64,000 bases of DNA from Chaetoceros tenuissimus (taxonomy: Eukaryota; Bacillariophyta; Thalassiosirophyceae; Chaetocerotales; Chaetocerotaceae), in contig BLLK01000022.1 of the NCBI GenBank assembly GCA_021927905.1, positions 1,364,001-1,428,000 on the forward strand. Reading direction: 5' to 3'. Below, piece after piece: positions 39,593-48,844 of this stretch. The translations under genes and the position numbers were made by a program. Numbering within the stretch: position 1 is the first letter of the stretch; the number at the start of each line of letters is the position of its first letter. Under the pieces are notes generated by a model. That model was not told where the DNA came from. It saw only the letters and a program-made list of their open reading frames with translations, and made no database searches.

Positions 39593-40721
39593 TCAATCAA
39601 TTTCCCAGTAGTTTGCCTTGCTCAAGTCATATTTGATGAAACGTTTTCGTTTTTCAAGGAACTTTTCTTTTCTTTCACTATTTGCCTTGCTCAAGTCATG
39701 TTTCGATAACATGTCACCAATCAAACGCTCATGCCACACGGGAAATTTGTAAATACACCTTTTGTCTCGAGTGAAGAGAGCAACGGCCAAAGCTTGACCA
39801 TTCATAGACATAACCATATCAATTTTTCTACCTCCTAAAATATGCTGATAGTATGTTCCAAAATCCATCGAATGATCATAGAGTTCAAAACTATAGACGT
39901 GATTTGGATTAACTGTATACTTCGATGCCTTATCAGGATTTGAAAGATACTTTCGTCGCTTTTGTATATTTCCAGAAAATTTTGTACCTAGAAGCAAGCT
40001 AGTATCTTCCTTGATATTTCCCAAGGCACCTGTAAGTTTTGGCTCCTCTCCAAGCCTATCAACTCGCATTGTTTGTACACCACCAAAGGAGGTTAGGATT
40101 TTCGGCTTAGGAGAAACGAGGTCAATCACTATCCCAGGTGATAAAACTTCCATGAAGCGTTCACTAAAACACGTTAATCTGTTTATTACCTAGACATATT
40201 TGCAGGAATAGACAGTCAATAGAAATCAAGCATACTTACTACATCTTCATGAAAGCAGAACCTATCCTTCCTCTTGGAATATTTGCCATAGGTTTCGAGT
40301 AATAATCGCCAATCATAATATCATTCATGTTTAATTCTTCTTTGAATTGACCTTGTACAATGACTTGATAAAACCTCTTTCTCCCTTTAAAGTATTGAGA
40401 ATGCAGCTTGTCCTCTTTTGATGGGGCCTCTTTCATACGAAAGAATACGGCTCCTTTGAATAGATCGGTTTCGAAAGGAATTGGTTTTGCAAGTGGAAGT
40501 GACTGATTCTCGTCTAAGTCTAGGAGGCTAACGCAAGGATGGGCCGAGATGTATATAGGGTGATTCCATTTTGATGTATCTAAAGGAGGTAAAGGTCCAG
40601 GAGTATCCAATTCTAGATTAGCGTGCTTGATCTCATCCTCAAGAAGTATCACATTTTCACTGTCATCATCGTCATTCTCATACCATTTGTTTATTACATC
40701 GTAGATACAGGAGCAAAACAT
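39593..40721 (-). CDS. DUF1769-like protein (copy 1)
   Basis: Exons 40721-40240 and 40163-39593 with a 76-bp intron (GTAAGT...TTTTAG) give 350 residues; the join reads FMKMYERFMEVLSPG. The family pattern is LFKGAVFFRMK, YFKGRKRFYQVIVQGQFK and the D-x-MIGDYYSKPM region, which I recognise from DUF1769, a fungal and algal family of unknown function. No signal peptide is present, unlike its paralogue at 41061. The C-terminus is odd: after the conserved YKFPVWHERL it runs into a Lys-rich tail in which DLSKAN occurs twice, produced by a small duplication of about 69-bp spacing. This unusual end adjoins the telomere-like repeat, so it may also have been altered by the rearrangement. Confidence 0.7.
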
Positions 40722-41060
40722 ATTGTAACTTCATAAGAGATTGATATTTATTGATATGTTTAGCTGCTCGGGAAAGAAACAGGTGTCAAAGAAAAGCGAG
40801 GAATAACTCAATTCTTCTTCCCTTCAACCTTCAACTCCTCTTTGAGGTAAAGGAGTAAAAGACAGTTGTACGACAAAAGACAAAAGTAGAGATGCTCACA
40901 CGATTGAAGACTGACGTACTTTCCAGCTCCCCTCATAATAAAACTGAAGCACGTTGCGACAAGGAGCTTTTCTATCCTAGACTTTTCTTTCGAAATATGT
41001 ATGAAACATTTTGTGCAGTACAAGGAAGCGACAGCTCAAATATATTAATGATTAATAATA
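40722..41060. other. Divergent intergenic region between DUF1769 paralogues
   Basis: About 340 bp that must hold both promoters. Minus-strand small frames here have no support, and no repeat is seen. Confidence 0.5.
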
Positions 41061-41978
41061 TTGATATCCATCATGGGAACCAAGTTGCAGTGTATTCTCC
41101 TCTTGCTTTCTTTCTCCGTGCTATTTCCTTCTGGAGCTTTGGGTGCTGGAGAAAGCTCGACAAGCATGCAAGATGTTTCCAATTGGCCCAACAAACCTCT
41201 CTATATTTATGCTGATTTCCCTCATGTCAAAACAGCGAACTACGGTCCATATGAATCTCTTCCTTTAGGGGTTCCAATTGAATTTGAAAGTGACCTATTC
41301 AAAGGCAGAATCCTCATTCGACTGCGAGGAGATGATAGGTCCACTACAAAAGCAAAAAATCTCTTGGAAGATCATGGACATCATCCTTTACAGTGGATGT
41401 ATATAGTCCAAGGTCATTTCAAGAAGCGTATGAAGCTTCAAGATATCATGAGTGGCGACTTTTATAAGCGACCTTTCAAAGGGTTACCAAAAAGTAAGGC
41501 TGGGAGAAGGGCTATGGAGCTATATCAAAAGGGCATGGAGTCAATGTTCCCTGGTTTTGTGATGGACTTTACCTCAGATCGTCCTAAAGTATTGAAACCC
41601 TTTGCGAGCTTCTGCTCTATCCGAGTGGATAGAAAAGGAGAAGAACCTGAGCTTTCAAGTTCTACTATAAGCGTCGAAGAAGATATGTCCCTCATGAAGG
41701 AAATACCAAGAACTTCTAATAAGCGCAAGAAGTTTCTATCTAATCCAAAAGCTTCAACTCGATACTCGGTAGATCCTAGTCATGTCTTCACCTTTGAAAT
41801 GCATGATAAACATCTCGATCTGAAAGAATATACTCAAACATCTATGATGATGAAAACCGACATGTGCAAGCTTTTGGATAAGCAACCACTTTCCTTTGGT
41901 CTATTTGATGTAAAGAATGAACAAGTCATTTTCAAGTTTCCTATTCTACATGAGAAGCTTTTCAAATCCTCTTGTTAA
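41061..41978 (+). CDS. DUF1769-like secreted protein (copy 2)
   Basis: A single exon encoding 305 residues, or 301 if translation starts at the ATG at 41073, which begins a cleaner signal peptide (MGTKLQCILLLLSFSVLFPS, then GALGAG). The family motifs parallel copy 1: LFKGRILIRLRG, WMYIVQGHFKKRMKLQDIMS, GDFYKRPF, VDRKGEEPELS, RKKFLSNP and IFKFPILHEKLF. Unlike copy 1 there is no intron. The signal peptide suggests secretion or entry into an organelle. It is divergent from copy 1, so the pair probably arose by inverted duplication. The function is unknown. Confidence 0.7.
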   Translation: MISIMGTKLQCILLLLSFSVLFPSGALGAGESSTSMQDVSNWPNKPLYIYADFPHVKTANYGPYESLPLGVPIEFESDLFKGRILIRLRGDDRSTTKAKNLLEDHGHHPLQWMYIVQGHFKKRMKLQDIMSGDFYKRPFKGLPKSKAGRRAMELYQKGMESMFPGFVMDFTSDRPKVLKPFASFCSIRVDRKGEEPELSSSTISVEEDMSLMKEIPRTSNKRKKFLSNPKASTRYSVDPSHVFTFEMHDKHLDLKEYTQTSMMMKTDMCKLLDKQPLSFGLFDVKNEQVIFKFPILHEKLFKSSC

Positions 41979-42142
41979 TAAATTAAATGTGTCTCTTTTA
42001 ATAAATTATCTTTTCGATATAAAGTAATCTTGCTTTGCGAGAAAACTACTAGATACAGACAATTTCTCTGGTTTGTATCAACTTATCATAGTAGATGAAG
42101 TAAATTACTGCTCAGCTATCAATCATGATACATACAGTACTC

Positions 42143-42592
42143 TCAATCTCTACAGAAAATTCTCGTCACTATTTTCATTGTCAATACCTTAATTAAAGTA
42201 AAATGTATAGAAACCTCCAAGGCTTGACGATCAGCAAATATATTCTTAATGCATTCAAACCAATGCGTACGATTGTCGACTTGAGTTTTGTCTCCGTTTT
42301 GTTTCTTCTCATGTGCAATTGCTACTTGCGGTGGTGTACTGTACTGAAAGCTTCCGAGTTCGTTTTCTTTCAACGTTAAAGCAGTAGAACGAATGACTAC
42401 TTTTGGCAAACGAGTCATATAATTTTTCCCAAGCAGGAGTGAAGAAGAAGTTTTCTTCTTTGATTCACAACATCCAACCGCAAAGGAAAATGTAGATGGG
42501 ATACGGAAGAGAAAAATCCCAACAAACAGAAAAAAGACCTTTGAAACAATTTGCATGTTTATGATAATATTACGAAATGGAATAGATCTCAA
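42143..42592 (-). CDS. Small secreted protein, unknown
   Basis: A 149-residue frame; the ATG at about 42556 (MQIVSKVFFLFVGIFLFRIP) starts a good signal peptide and is the likelier start. The mature part begins SFAVGCCESKKKT and is basic, without known motifs. The last 22 residues are hydrophobic and may lie beyond an unrecognised splice site. A diverged fragment of the same gene is at 32640-32735, which supports it being a real, mobile or duplicated coding unit. Confidence 0.45.
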   Translation of the reverse strand: MRSIPFRNIIINMQIVSKVFFLFVGIFLFRIPSTFSFAVGCCESKKKTSSSLLLGKNYMTRLPKVVIRSTALTLKENELGSFQYSTPPQVAIAHEKKQNGDKTQVDNRTHWFECIKNIFADRQALEVSIHFTLIKVLTMKIVTRIFCRD

Positions 42593-43111
42593 TTCAGTCT
42601 GATCAGGTAAAAGAAGAAGAATCTAGTCAAGGTGCTTCTCGCTTCAGTTGTTATTGGGGTCACGTCAGACTTCAATCTCGCTTTCAGGTTACGTGGGGAA
42701 CTGGAAGAGTACGTCATGAAAATGAGATGCTAAAAGCTTCGAGGTTGTCAGAATTCAAGACTAAAATTTCAGGATGACCGGTCAACTTTAATACGACTGA
42801 AAAAAGACAATCAGCGTTTGCAAAACTGAATATGTTGATGGAGGAGATAGCTGCGAAAAATAAAATACCTCGCTGTTGATGTATATATTTGCGAAATGCA
42901 TTCTCAGGAGATGATGGCAAGAGTAAAAGAAAAGAAATAAGAGATAGATTAATGAAAAACTTGCATAGCAAAGGATAGTATATAGATCGTCAAATCGAAA
43001 TAAATTTGAATTCACACAAATTAGAAAAGAAAATTGGACATCGTTATAAAAAATAGATATGAGTTGAAAATATGAGAGTCTCTATCTTTTCACCCCTCGG
43101 CATCATGGCAT
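42593..43111. other. Intergenic region, nothing recognised
   Basis: About 520 bp with only weak minus-strand frames (42714-43015) that have no family resemblance. Confidence 0.4.
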
Positions 43112-44572
43112 TTAAGGTAAAATCTGATCCAATTGATCTTCTTGATTGAGCTTCATCTCTCTGCTTCTTTGACGCTTCTTCTGTACTCCAACGTAGATGA
43201 AATATCCAATTACTGTAGCTCCAGCAACTCCAACTCCAAGGAAAACAGGACGGTTGGCAGCCCATGCAATTCCAATCACAAAAAGAGACAGAAAACCTCC
43301 AAGAACAAAAGAAACAATTCCAATAGCAACTTCAACGCTTTCCCCAAGACATGGAATGATATCAGTAGCAACAACCAATGGATTCAATATAGTTGCAATT
43401 CCAGTCATCATCATAAGAGAGCCAACGACTCTAAGACTGTTGGTCAATGCTTTGCTTTCTGCCAAAGCATTCTCAAACATGGTTTGCGGTGATACAATTC
43501 CTAACTCTATTCTGGAAATTGTAGCTCCTGATTTTGCCTCCCATGGAATAAATGTGTTGCCGGATTGTTGAGCAATAACACTGACTGTTCCTCCACTTGC
43601 AGCTTTTTACTTGACAATGGTATCTCCAATTTGTGCATTGCGGGTATTACCAAAATAAAATCCATATCCATAGGTTTGTACAGAACTAGAATAGGAGTTT
43701 TTGTTGCTGTAGGAATTTCGTTGACATTGAAGCTGAGGTCTGGAGTACTACCAATAGGAAAAGTATCAATCATATCTTCTGGGAGATCGAATGCTCCTAA
43801 AGTCACATCAGTAATAAATGTTGCATCATGAAATGGCCATGGTGGGTTGTAATGTCCATAGCTTCTTCTGAATCTAGAAGATCTCACGTAGTAATCAACC
43901 CATCGTTTATGGTACGAGTAAGTTGTAATAGTGGTAGTACCACCATCTGCCGTCTTATTTTTCTTCGTTTTAGAAGTTTCGTACCACTGATAGGATGAAA
44001 TGTCTCTTGACAGTTTAATTTTGAGGAAAGCATTCACTCCAAAATCAGGGTCTCTCAAGATATGAGTTGGTATTGCTTGTCCTGTCGAATAAACAAGCTT
44101 TCCCTCGTTAAAAGGATCAATGGTGGTGGATCGAACTGTCACAACGTTTTCTTTTCCCTCTTGGACTGCATGATAAAAGTTTACAGCACGATACTCGTTC
44201 CAACATAGTAGAGCGAATGCACCAACAAACATGACAAGACCGAAACAAACATTTTCAAATGATTTCCCAATCGAAGAGAAATATCCTTGATGCTTGGTCT
44301 CAGGGAATTCATTATCAAATTTATTGCTTCCATTATCTATATCCTGCTCTTCAGTGTCTTCAGACATACTTGTTCTTTGATACTCGGTCTCAGTGATTTC
44401 ATGGCTAGAGTCATTGTTGTATCCATCGTCGATACTTTCATAGAACACATTCTGTTCTTCGATGTCAGACATGCTTGATCTTTGATGCTCAGTCTCAGTG
44501 TTCATTGTCATACTCATTGGCTCCATTGTCGACACTATCATAGACCACATCCTGCGCTTCTACATCAGACAT
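43112..44572 (-). pseudogene. TMEM43: TMEM43 (LUMA)-family membrane protein, disrupted
   Basis: The family layout is clear: a membrane segment after SFENVCFGLVMFVGAFALLC, the NEYRAV motif, SSYQWYETSKTKK, TYSYHKRWVDYY, NPPWPF, then YFGNTRNAQIGD, GTVSVIAQQSGNTFIPW and three hydrophobic helices to the end. TMEM43 proteins sit in the ER and inner nuclear membrane. Three defects are seen: a frame change near 44500 in the N-terminal repeats, another near 43715-43735 before YFGNT, and an in-frame TAA at 43607-43609 just after IGDTIVK. The N-terminus has three imperfect acidic repeats of about 30 residues (TETEYQRTSMSEDTEEQ). Introns could explain some shifts, but no good sites are visible. Confidence 0.7.
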
Positions 44573-44905
44573 ACTTGTTCGTGACTCTATTTTTGATTAA
44601 AGTGATAATTTAGAATATAGAAAAGATGTACAGTCTAGTGGTATTTATTGGTTGTGACCTTTTGCGATCTCATTTTTGTTTAAAAAGTGATACGAAATGG
44701 AAAAATGAGAAGCCTCGTCGGTCATCAGCTATTCTAGCTATTGACAGATCATCCTTCTTCTCCTCGCCAAAAAAGAACAACCATCTCCACTTATGCTATG
44801 AACCACACTGTGATGATATACCCATTGGCTTCAGTATCAGTAACTCTAGCACATCCAATTACTTTTGCAACTTCGTGATCTATATTTGAATATAAATATA
44901 ATATA
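44573..44905. other. Divergent intergenic region
   Basis: About 330 bp between the TMEM43 copy and the GT8 gene. It contains a short sequence (GAGAAGCCTCGTCGGTCATC) like the ones near 32.57 and 35.86 kb. Promoters are inferred from gene orientation only. Confidence 0.4.
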
Positions 44906-45811
44906 ATGGCTATAGTTCAACCAAAAAAGAAACGGTCGGCAGTGGGATTCAAAACTCTTTTTACTCTAGCCGGCTGTATCTTGTTTCTATTGATGATATC
45001 GACACAAACAATGTATAAGGAAAGTTTATCATCCCTTCGAGGCGCAGTAGGTTCTCATCATTGCGTGAATGAAGACTTTCAGCCTGTGCATAAAGCAGCG
45101 GTATGGACGATGCTCAACGACAACTTGAAATATGTATCTTCGGCAGCCAAGATGGGTAGAGGAGTCAATGCACACACGAAGACGCCTCATGATTTAGTAG
45201 TGATGGAAATTGAGGGAAAGCCACTTGGAGATGACAACTGGAAGATATTGAATGAAGTAGGCTTCAAGCGATGTGTTGTTAAGAGTATCCCGCCACCTCG
45301 AAGGACGAGACATGATCTTGGTGAAAAGTTCGGTGTGTTGCATGTTTGGGCAATGACTGTTTATGATACAGTTTTATTCATTGATGCAGATACATTAGTC
45401 AAAAAGAGTCTTGACCATCTCATCAATATGGACCTACAGGGAAAATCTATAGGGGTGACTAAAGATTTCAGAGAAGGTCATTGGGTCGAGACTTTTAACT
45501 CAGGAGTTTTATTGGTTCATCCTTCCGAGAAGGAGTATGATCGTCTAATGACTCTACTAAGAAGTGGCATCGAATATGAGTACATCATGTCAGATCAAGG
45601 CTTCTTGAATGTAGTATACAAAGACGACTGGCATGAGATTGGTTTCTTGAATAATGCAAACTTGGCAGTATATACAAAAGATCGAAAGACTTGGGATTCG
45701 AACAACATTGATGACATTAACATTATACATTACACAATGAAGAAGCCATGGAAATGTGGTGCAAACGGGCCGTATGGACCAATATGTAAGATATGGCTTG
45801 ATGCGCCATAG
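44906..45811 (+). CDS. GT8-family glycosyltransferase (copy 1)
   Basis: A single exon encoding 301 residues. A short basic N-terminus and one membrane anchor (FTLAGCILFLLMISTQTMY) mark it as a type II Golgi protein. The GT8 (glycogenin/GUX-like) motifs are complete: AAVWTMLNDNLKYVSSA at the nucleotide-binding start, VLFIDADTLV with the DxD metal site, FNSGVLLVHPSEKEYD, SDQGFLNVVYKDDW and IIHYTMKKPWKCG with the final His. It would transfer a sugar from a UDP-sugar to glycan or protein; the exact donor is unknown. It is very similar to the gene at 56242, from the residues VNEDFQPVHKA onwards, while the anchor regions differ. It opens the first copy of a duplicated two-gene module. Confidence 0.85.
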   Translation: MAIVQPKKKRSAVGFKTLFTLAGCILFLLMISTQTMYKESLSSLRGAVGSHHCVNEDFQPVHKAAVWTMLNDNLKYVSSAAKMGRGVNAHTKTPHDLVVMEIEGKPLGDDNWKILNEVGFKRCVVKSIPPPRRTRHDLGEKFGVLHVWAMTVYDTVLFIDADTLVKKSLDHLINMDLQGKSIGVTKDFREGHWVETFNSGVLLVHPSEKEYDRLMTLLRSGIEYEYIMSDQGFLNVVYKDDWHEIGFLNNANLAVYTKDRKTWDSNNIDDINIIHYTMKKPWKCGANGPYGPICKIWLDAP

Positions 45812-46235
45812 ATGAGTGGGTGTACTTTTTGCAATGAGTTTTTTTTTTTAAATCTCGATTCAAATAGAGTTGTGCGTTTGCTACATACCTAACATTCAAA
45901 ATGAAAAAGTTGTGCAAGATATCTTCATTATTTTTATAAATTGAGTGTAGCAAATATACATGAAATTATTAATTATACAATCGACATTCCAGATCTTTGA
46001 GTGAAAGCGTACAAATTTTCTGCTTTCTTTAGTATTAGCTTGCAATATTGGTCGTGGAATATGTGGGGCTCTGTCTATTGAAATCTATGGAGAATATATA
46101 AATTGTAGGATGCACCTTCATTGAATAGCAAGTTTCAGTTGTGTTTTTCGTCTAACCCAAGAACTGTGAAATCAGCAATAGACCATCCTAGAAATGTGAA
46201 GGCTTGTCAAAGAGTTTGTGTGATGTGTATTGAGT
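45812..46235. other. Intergenic region, nothing recognised
   Basis: A T-run at about 45840 follows the GT8 gene. No gene or repeat was recognised. Confidence 0.4.
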
Positions 46236-46655
46236 CTATTGAAACGATTTTGATATGTAGATGAATATCAGGAGCATGGAGGCAAAGTAAATCAATCCTC
46301 CTACTATGAAACCGCTATGTATCAAAAGCACCCGTCCAACTGCTATAGCTGCACTTTGAAGACTCATTTTCTTTCTTATGATATAGTCTATTCTTTTTCC
46401 GTCAATAAGTTTGTATGAAGCAAAGATCCAGATCATTATGAAGATGGAATTATTCAACAGGGATTGAAAATTGAAGGCCATCGTCATGAAGAGCTGAAAA
46501 ACATTCATTAGTCCAATGAAAAGAACCACGTATATGCACATACCGAGACACGTTTGGCAAATCAATTCGAGCGGTAGAGCCTCATTCTCTGGCGTTTGCT
46601 GTGAAGAATCAGGAGATGCAGATTCGCCATTTGCTCTATTTTCCATGTTACTCAT
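46236..46655 (-). CDS. Small multipass membrane protein, unknown
   Basis: 139 residues in one exon. A polar Ser/Glu-rich N-terminus of about 28 residues precedes three or four hydrophobic segments: ICQTCLGMCIYVVLFIGLMN, FIMIWIFASYKL and IVGGLIYFASMLLIFIYI. A basic loop (DGKRIDYIIRKK) lies between the second and third. I recognise no family. It lies between the GT8 gene and the interrupted membrane-protein gene, and it has no counterpart in the second copy of that module. Confidence 0.5.
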   Translation of the reverse strand: MSNMENRANGESASPDSSQQTPENEALPLELICQTCLGMCIYVVLFIGLMNVFQLFMTMAFNFQSLLNNSIFIMIWIFASYKLIDGKRIDYIIRKKMSLQSAAIAVGRVLLIHSGFIVGGLIYFASMLLIFIYISKSFQ

Positions 46656-47031
46656 GCCTTTGAGTATTGGTATTGGTATACGTATAGGCTAACAACGTAT
46701 GGAGGTACGAACTTACTCTAGTGGTAGTGCAAATCTTTTTCATTGCTTCTTTTTTTATTTAACAAGTCTTTGTCGAGAGTGTTCTTATGGAGGTATTCTT
46801 TTAAACAAACAGACACGAATAGAGAAATTTGGCCGAGATGAGAAGACTTGAGAAGGGTGAGAAGGTGAGATAGGCCTTTTCTTTTAGGCCATTAAATGAA
46901 TGACGTGAACACTACTTAGCGAACTCTCCTTAAGGTACACCTCTTACTCAATAAAAGAAGTATTTTATACGAGTAAAGGAACTCTCAATAGTCATCTCCA
47001 CATAAAACGTGTATTCATATAAATTGAATCA
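46656..47031. other. Divergent intergenic region
   Basis: About 375 bp, presumably with promoters for the genes on both sides. Nothing else was recognised. Confidence 0.4.
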
Positions 47032-47816
47032 ATGGAAACCAACGTTTGGGACGAAGAGAGTGGTCTTGCTGCCGGAAAGATTCTTCCACAAGATGATATC
47101 CTAGAGTTTCTTTATAAAAATATTTCTTTTCCGATTATATTATATATAATTGCAAGAATAGCTTTCTTATTCTCTTCATCTTTTGGATTAACAACTAGTT
47201 TGAAAAGAATTACTGTGGGATATGAACCAAGCTACTTACAAATTCTAAGCATTTGGGCTACTTTATATGCTATATTGATTGCATTGCAATTCGCAGCAGA
47301 AGGAAGATTTATCGGTACAAAATGGAATAGAAGTGGTGACATGACTGTCAAAAATATTGAATGCTTATTGCCTTCACTGTTGTTGTCTCTTCTAGTCGGA
47401 TTGATATTCGAGGGTATGTACATGCTGCTTTTGTACAAACAACAACCATTCTACAATGAAATCATTCAGGACATGGACAGCGACGATGGAGAAGAGGAGC
47501 AATTTTTAGTAAAGATACCAAGGAAAAGGTTTCAAGGAAAGCATTTGCTCTGTTCATGGCCTTTCTTCTGGTATCTACTACTTTTTGGAACAGATTCATT
47601 CCTAAAATCCATCAGTAAGTCGGCTTTAGAGAATCAGTATGAGTATGTAGGTCCCATGAGATTGACAAAGATGCCGTCTTTGTATTACTCGAATGTAACT
47701 TATGATTCGGGAGGAGATATGCTTAAATTATTCCCATGTATGCATGACACTCGCATAAGGAAATATGTCTATGATCAGCCCTCTGTTCAAGTAACACTCG
47801 AGATAGGTTGGGGCTA

Positions 47817-47956
47817 TTTTTGATTCTGTAATGAAATTCGATTTGAGTCCCGTGCAGACTTTGAAAACCAAGTTTTTCTCTCTCTCTCCTGTCATTGTTT
47901 TTCAAAGTTGACGTTCAATCGCTTTGTTGATCATGATGTGGTTGTACTTAATTTCA
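47817..47956 (+). repeat. Left terminal repeat of the second DIRS-like element
   Basis: It begins TTTTTGATTCTGTAATG and matches 54832-54971 over its whole 140 bp. Confidence 0.85.
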
Positions 47957-48079
47957 ATCCTCTAAAATCAATGAATCAATGAATTAATCATTACATTACT
48001 CTTTAGTCAAGCGATGTTGATGAAACAACGAAGGTAAGGAAACAAGATACAACAGATTGAATCGATTGAATTCAAAAGA

Positions 48080-48480
48080 GAGAAAACTCTTCACGCCAAA
48101 CCAGAGATGCGAAACTCTGCCTTTAAAGCCCAAATAAGAGATCAACTTTTGAAATCCAGAGAGGAAAAACTCTGTCCACCAAAAGCCAGAGATGCGAAAC
48201 TCTGCCTTTAAAGCCCAAAATAAGAGACCAACTTTTGAAATCCAGAGACGCTAATTCTGAAATAAAGCAAAAAGAGACCAACTTTCAAAATCCAGAGACG
48301 CTAATTCTGAAATAAAGCAAAAAGAGACCAACTTTTGAAATCCAGAGACGCTAATTCTGAAATAAAGCAAAAAGAGACCAACTTTCAAAATCCAGAGACG
48401 CTAACTCTGAAATAAAGCAAAACAAGACCAACTTTTGAAATCCAGAGACATTATTTCTGAAAGAAAGCAGCTCCTTGACG
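48080..48480 (+). repeat. 50-bp tandem repeats in the leader of the second DIRS-like element
   Basis: Copies of a 50-bp unit built on CCAGAGACGCTAATTCTG and AAAGAGACCAACTTT follow one another about five times at full length, with diverged copies on the left. They lie between the left repeat and the gag ORF and have no reading frame of their own. Confidence 0.75.
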
Positions 48481-48844
48481 CCAGAGAAGTAAACTCTGTA
48501 CCCGATGTGTACATCAAAACCGGAGGTGAAATCTGATACTCTGTTATCAAGGATCAGACTTTGCAGTTTGCTCCTCTCACTAAAAAAGGTGGTGAGAATT
48601 TCAGATCCCATTCTACCCCACTTGGAAGGAACCAAATCCTTCGAGTTTCGTGGGACATTTCGCATTTTCATTTCATGGAAAAGTCGCAGAATAGTTTCTG
48701 TCAGAAAGGAAGGCAGGAAAAACAGATGGTCATTTCGCGCGCGAATAAATCCCGCCAAAGAAATGGCCTGATATTCTGAAGAGGGAAAAAGAACTCTGCC
48801 GAAGCCGACCACTCCTCTCATAATTCATGAAACTGCAAAATTGA

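Noticed and set aside
42714-43015. Minus-strand frame with a signal-like start
   Set aside because: Two overlapping frames are equally likely, there is no conserved copy and the hydrophobic start is AT-driven.
44465-44550. Start of the TMEM43 frame at 44550
   Set aside because: The repeat unit continues upstream in another frame to an ATG at 44572, so 44550 is an internal artefact of the frame change.
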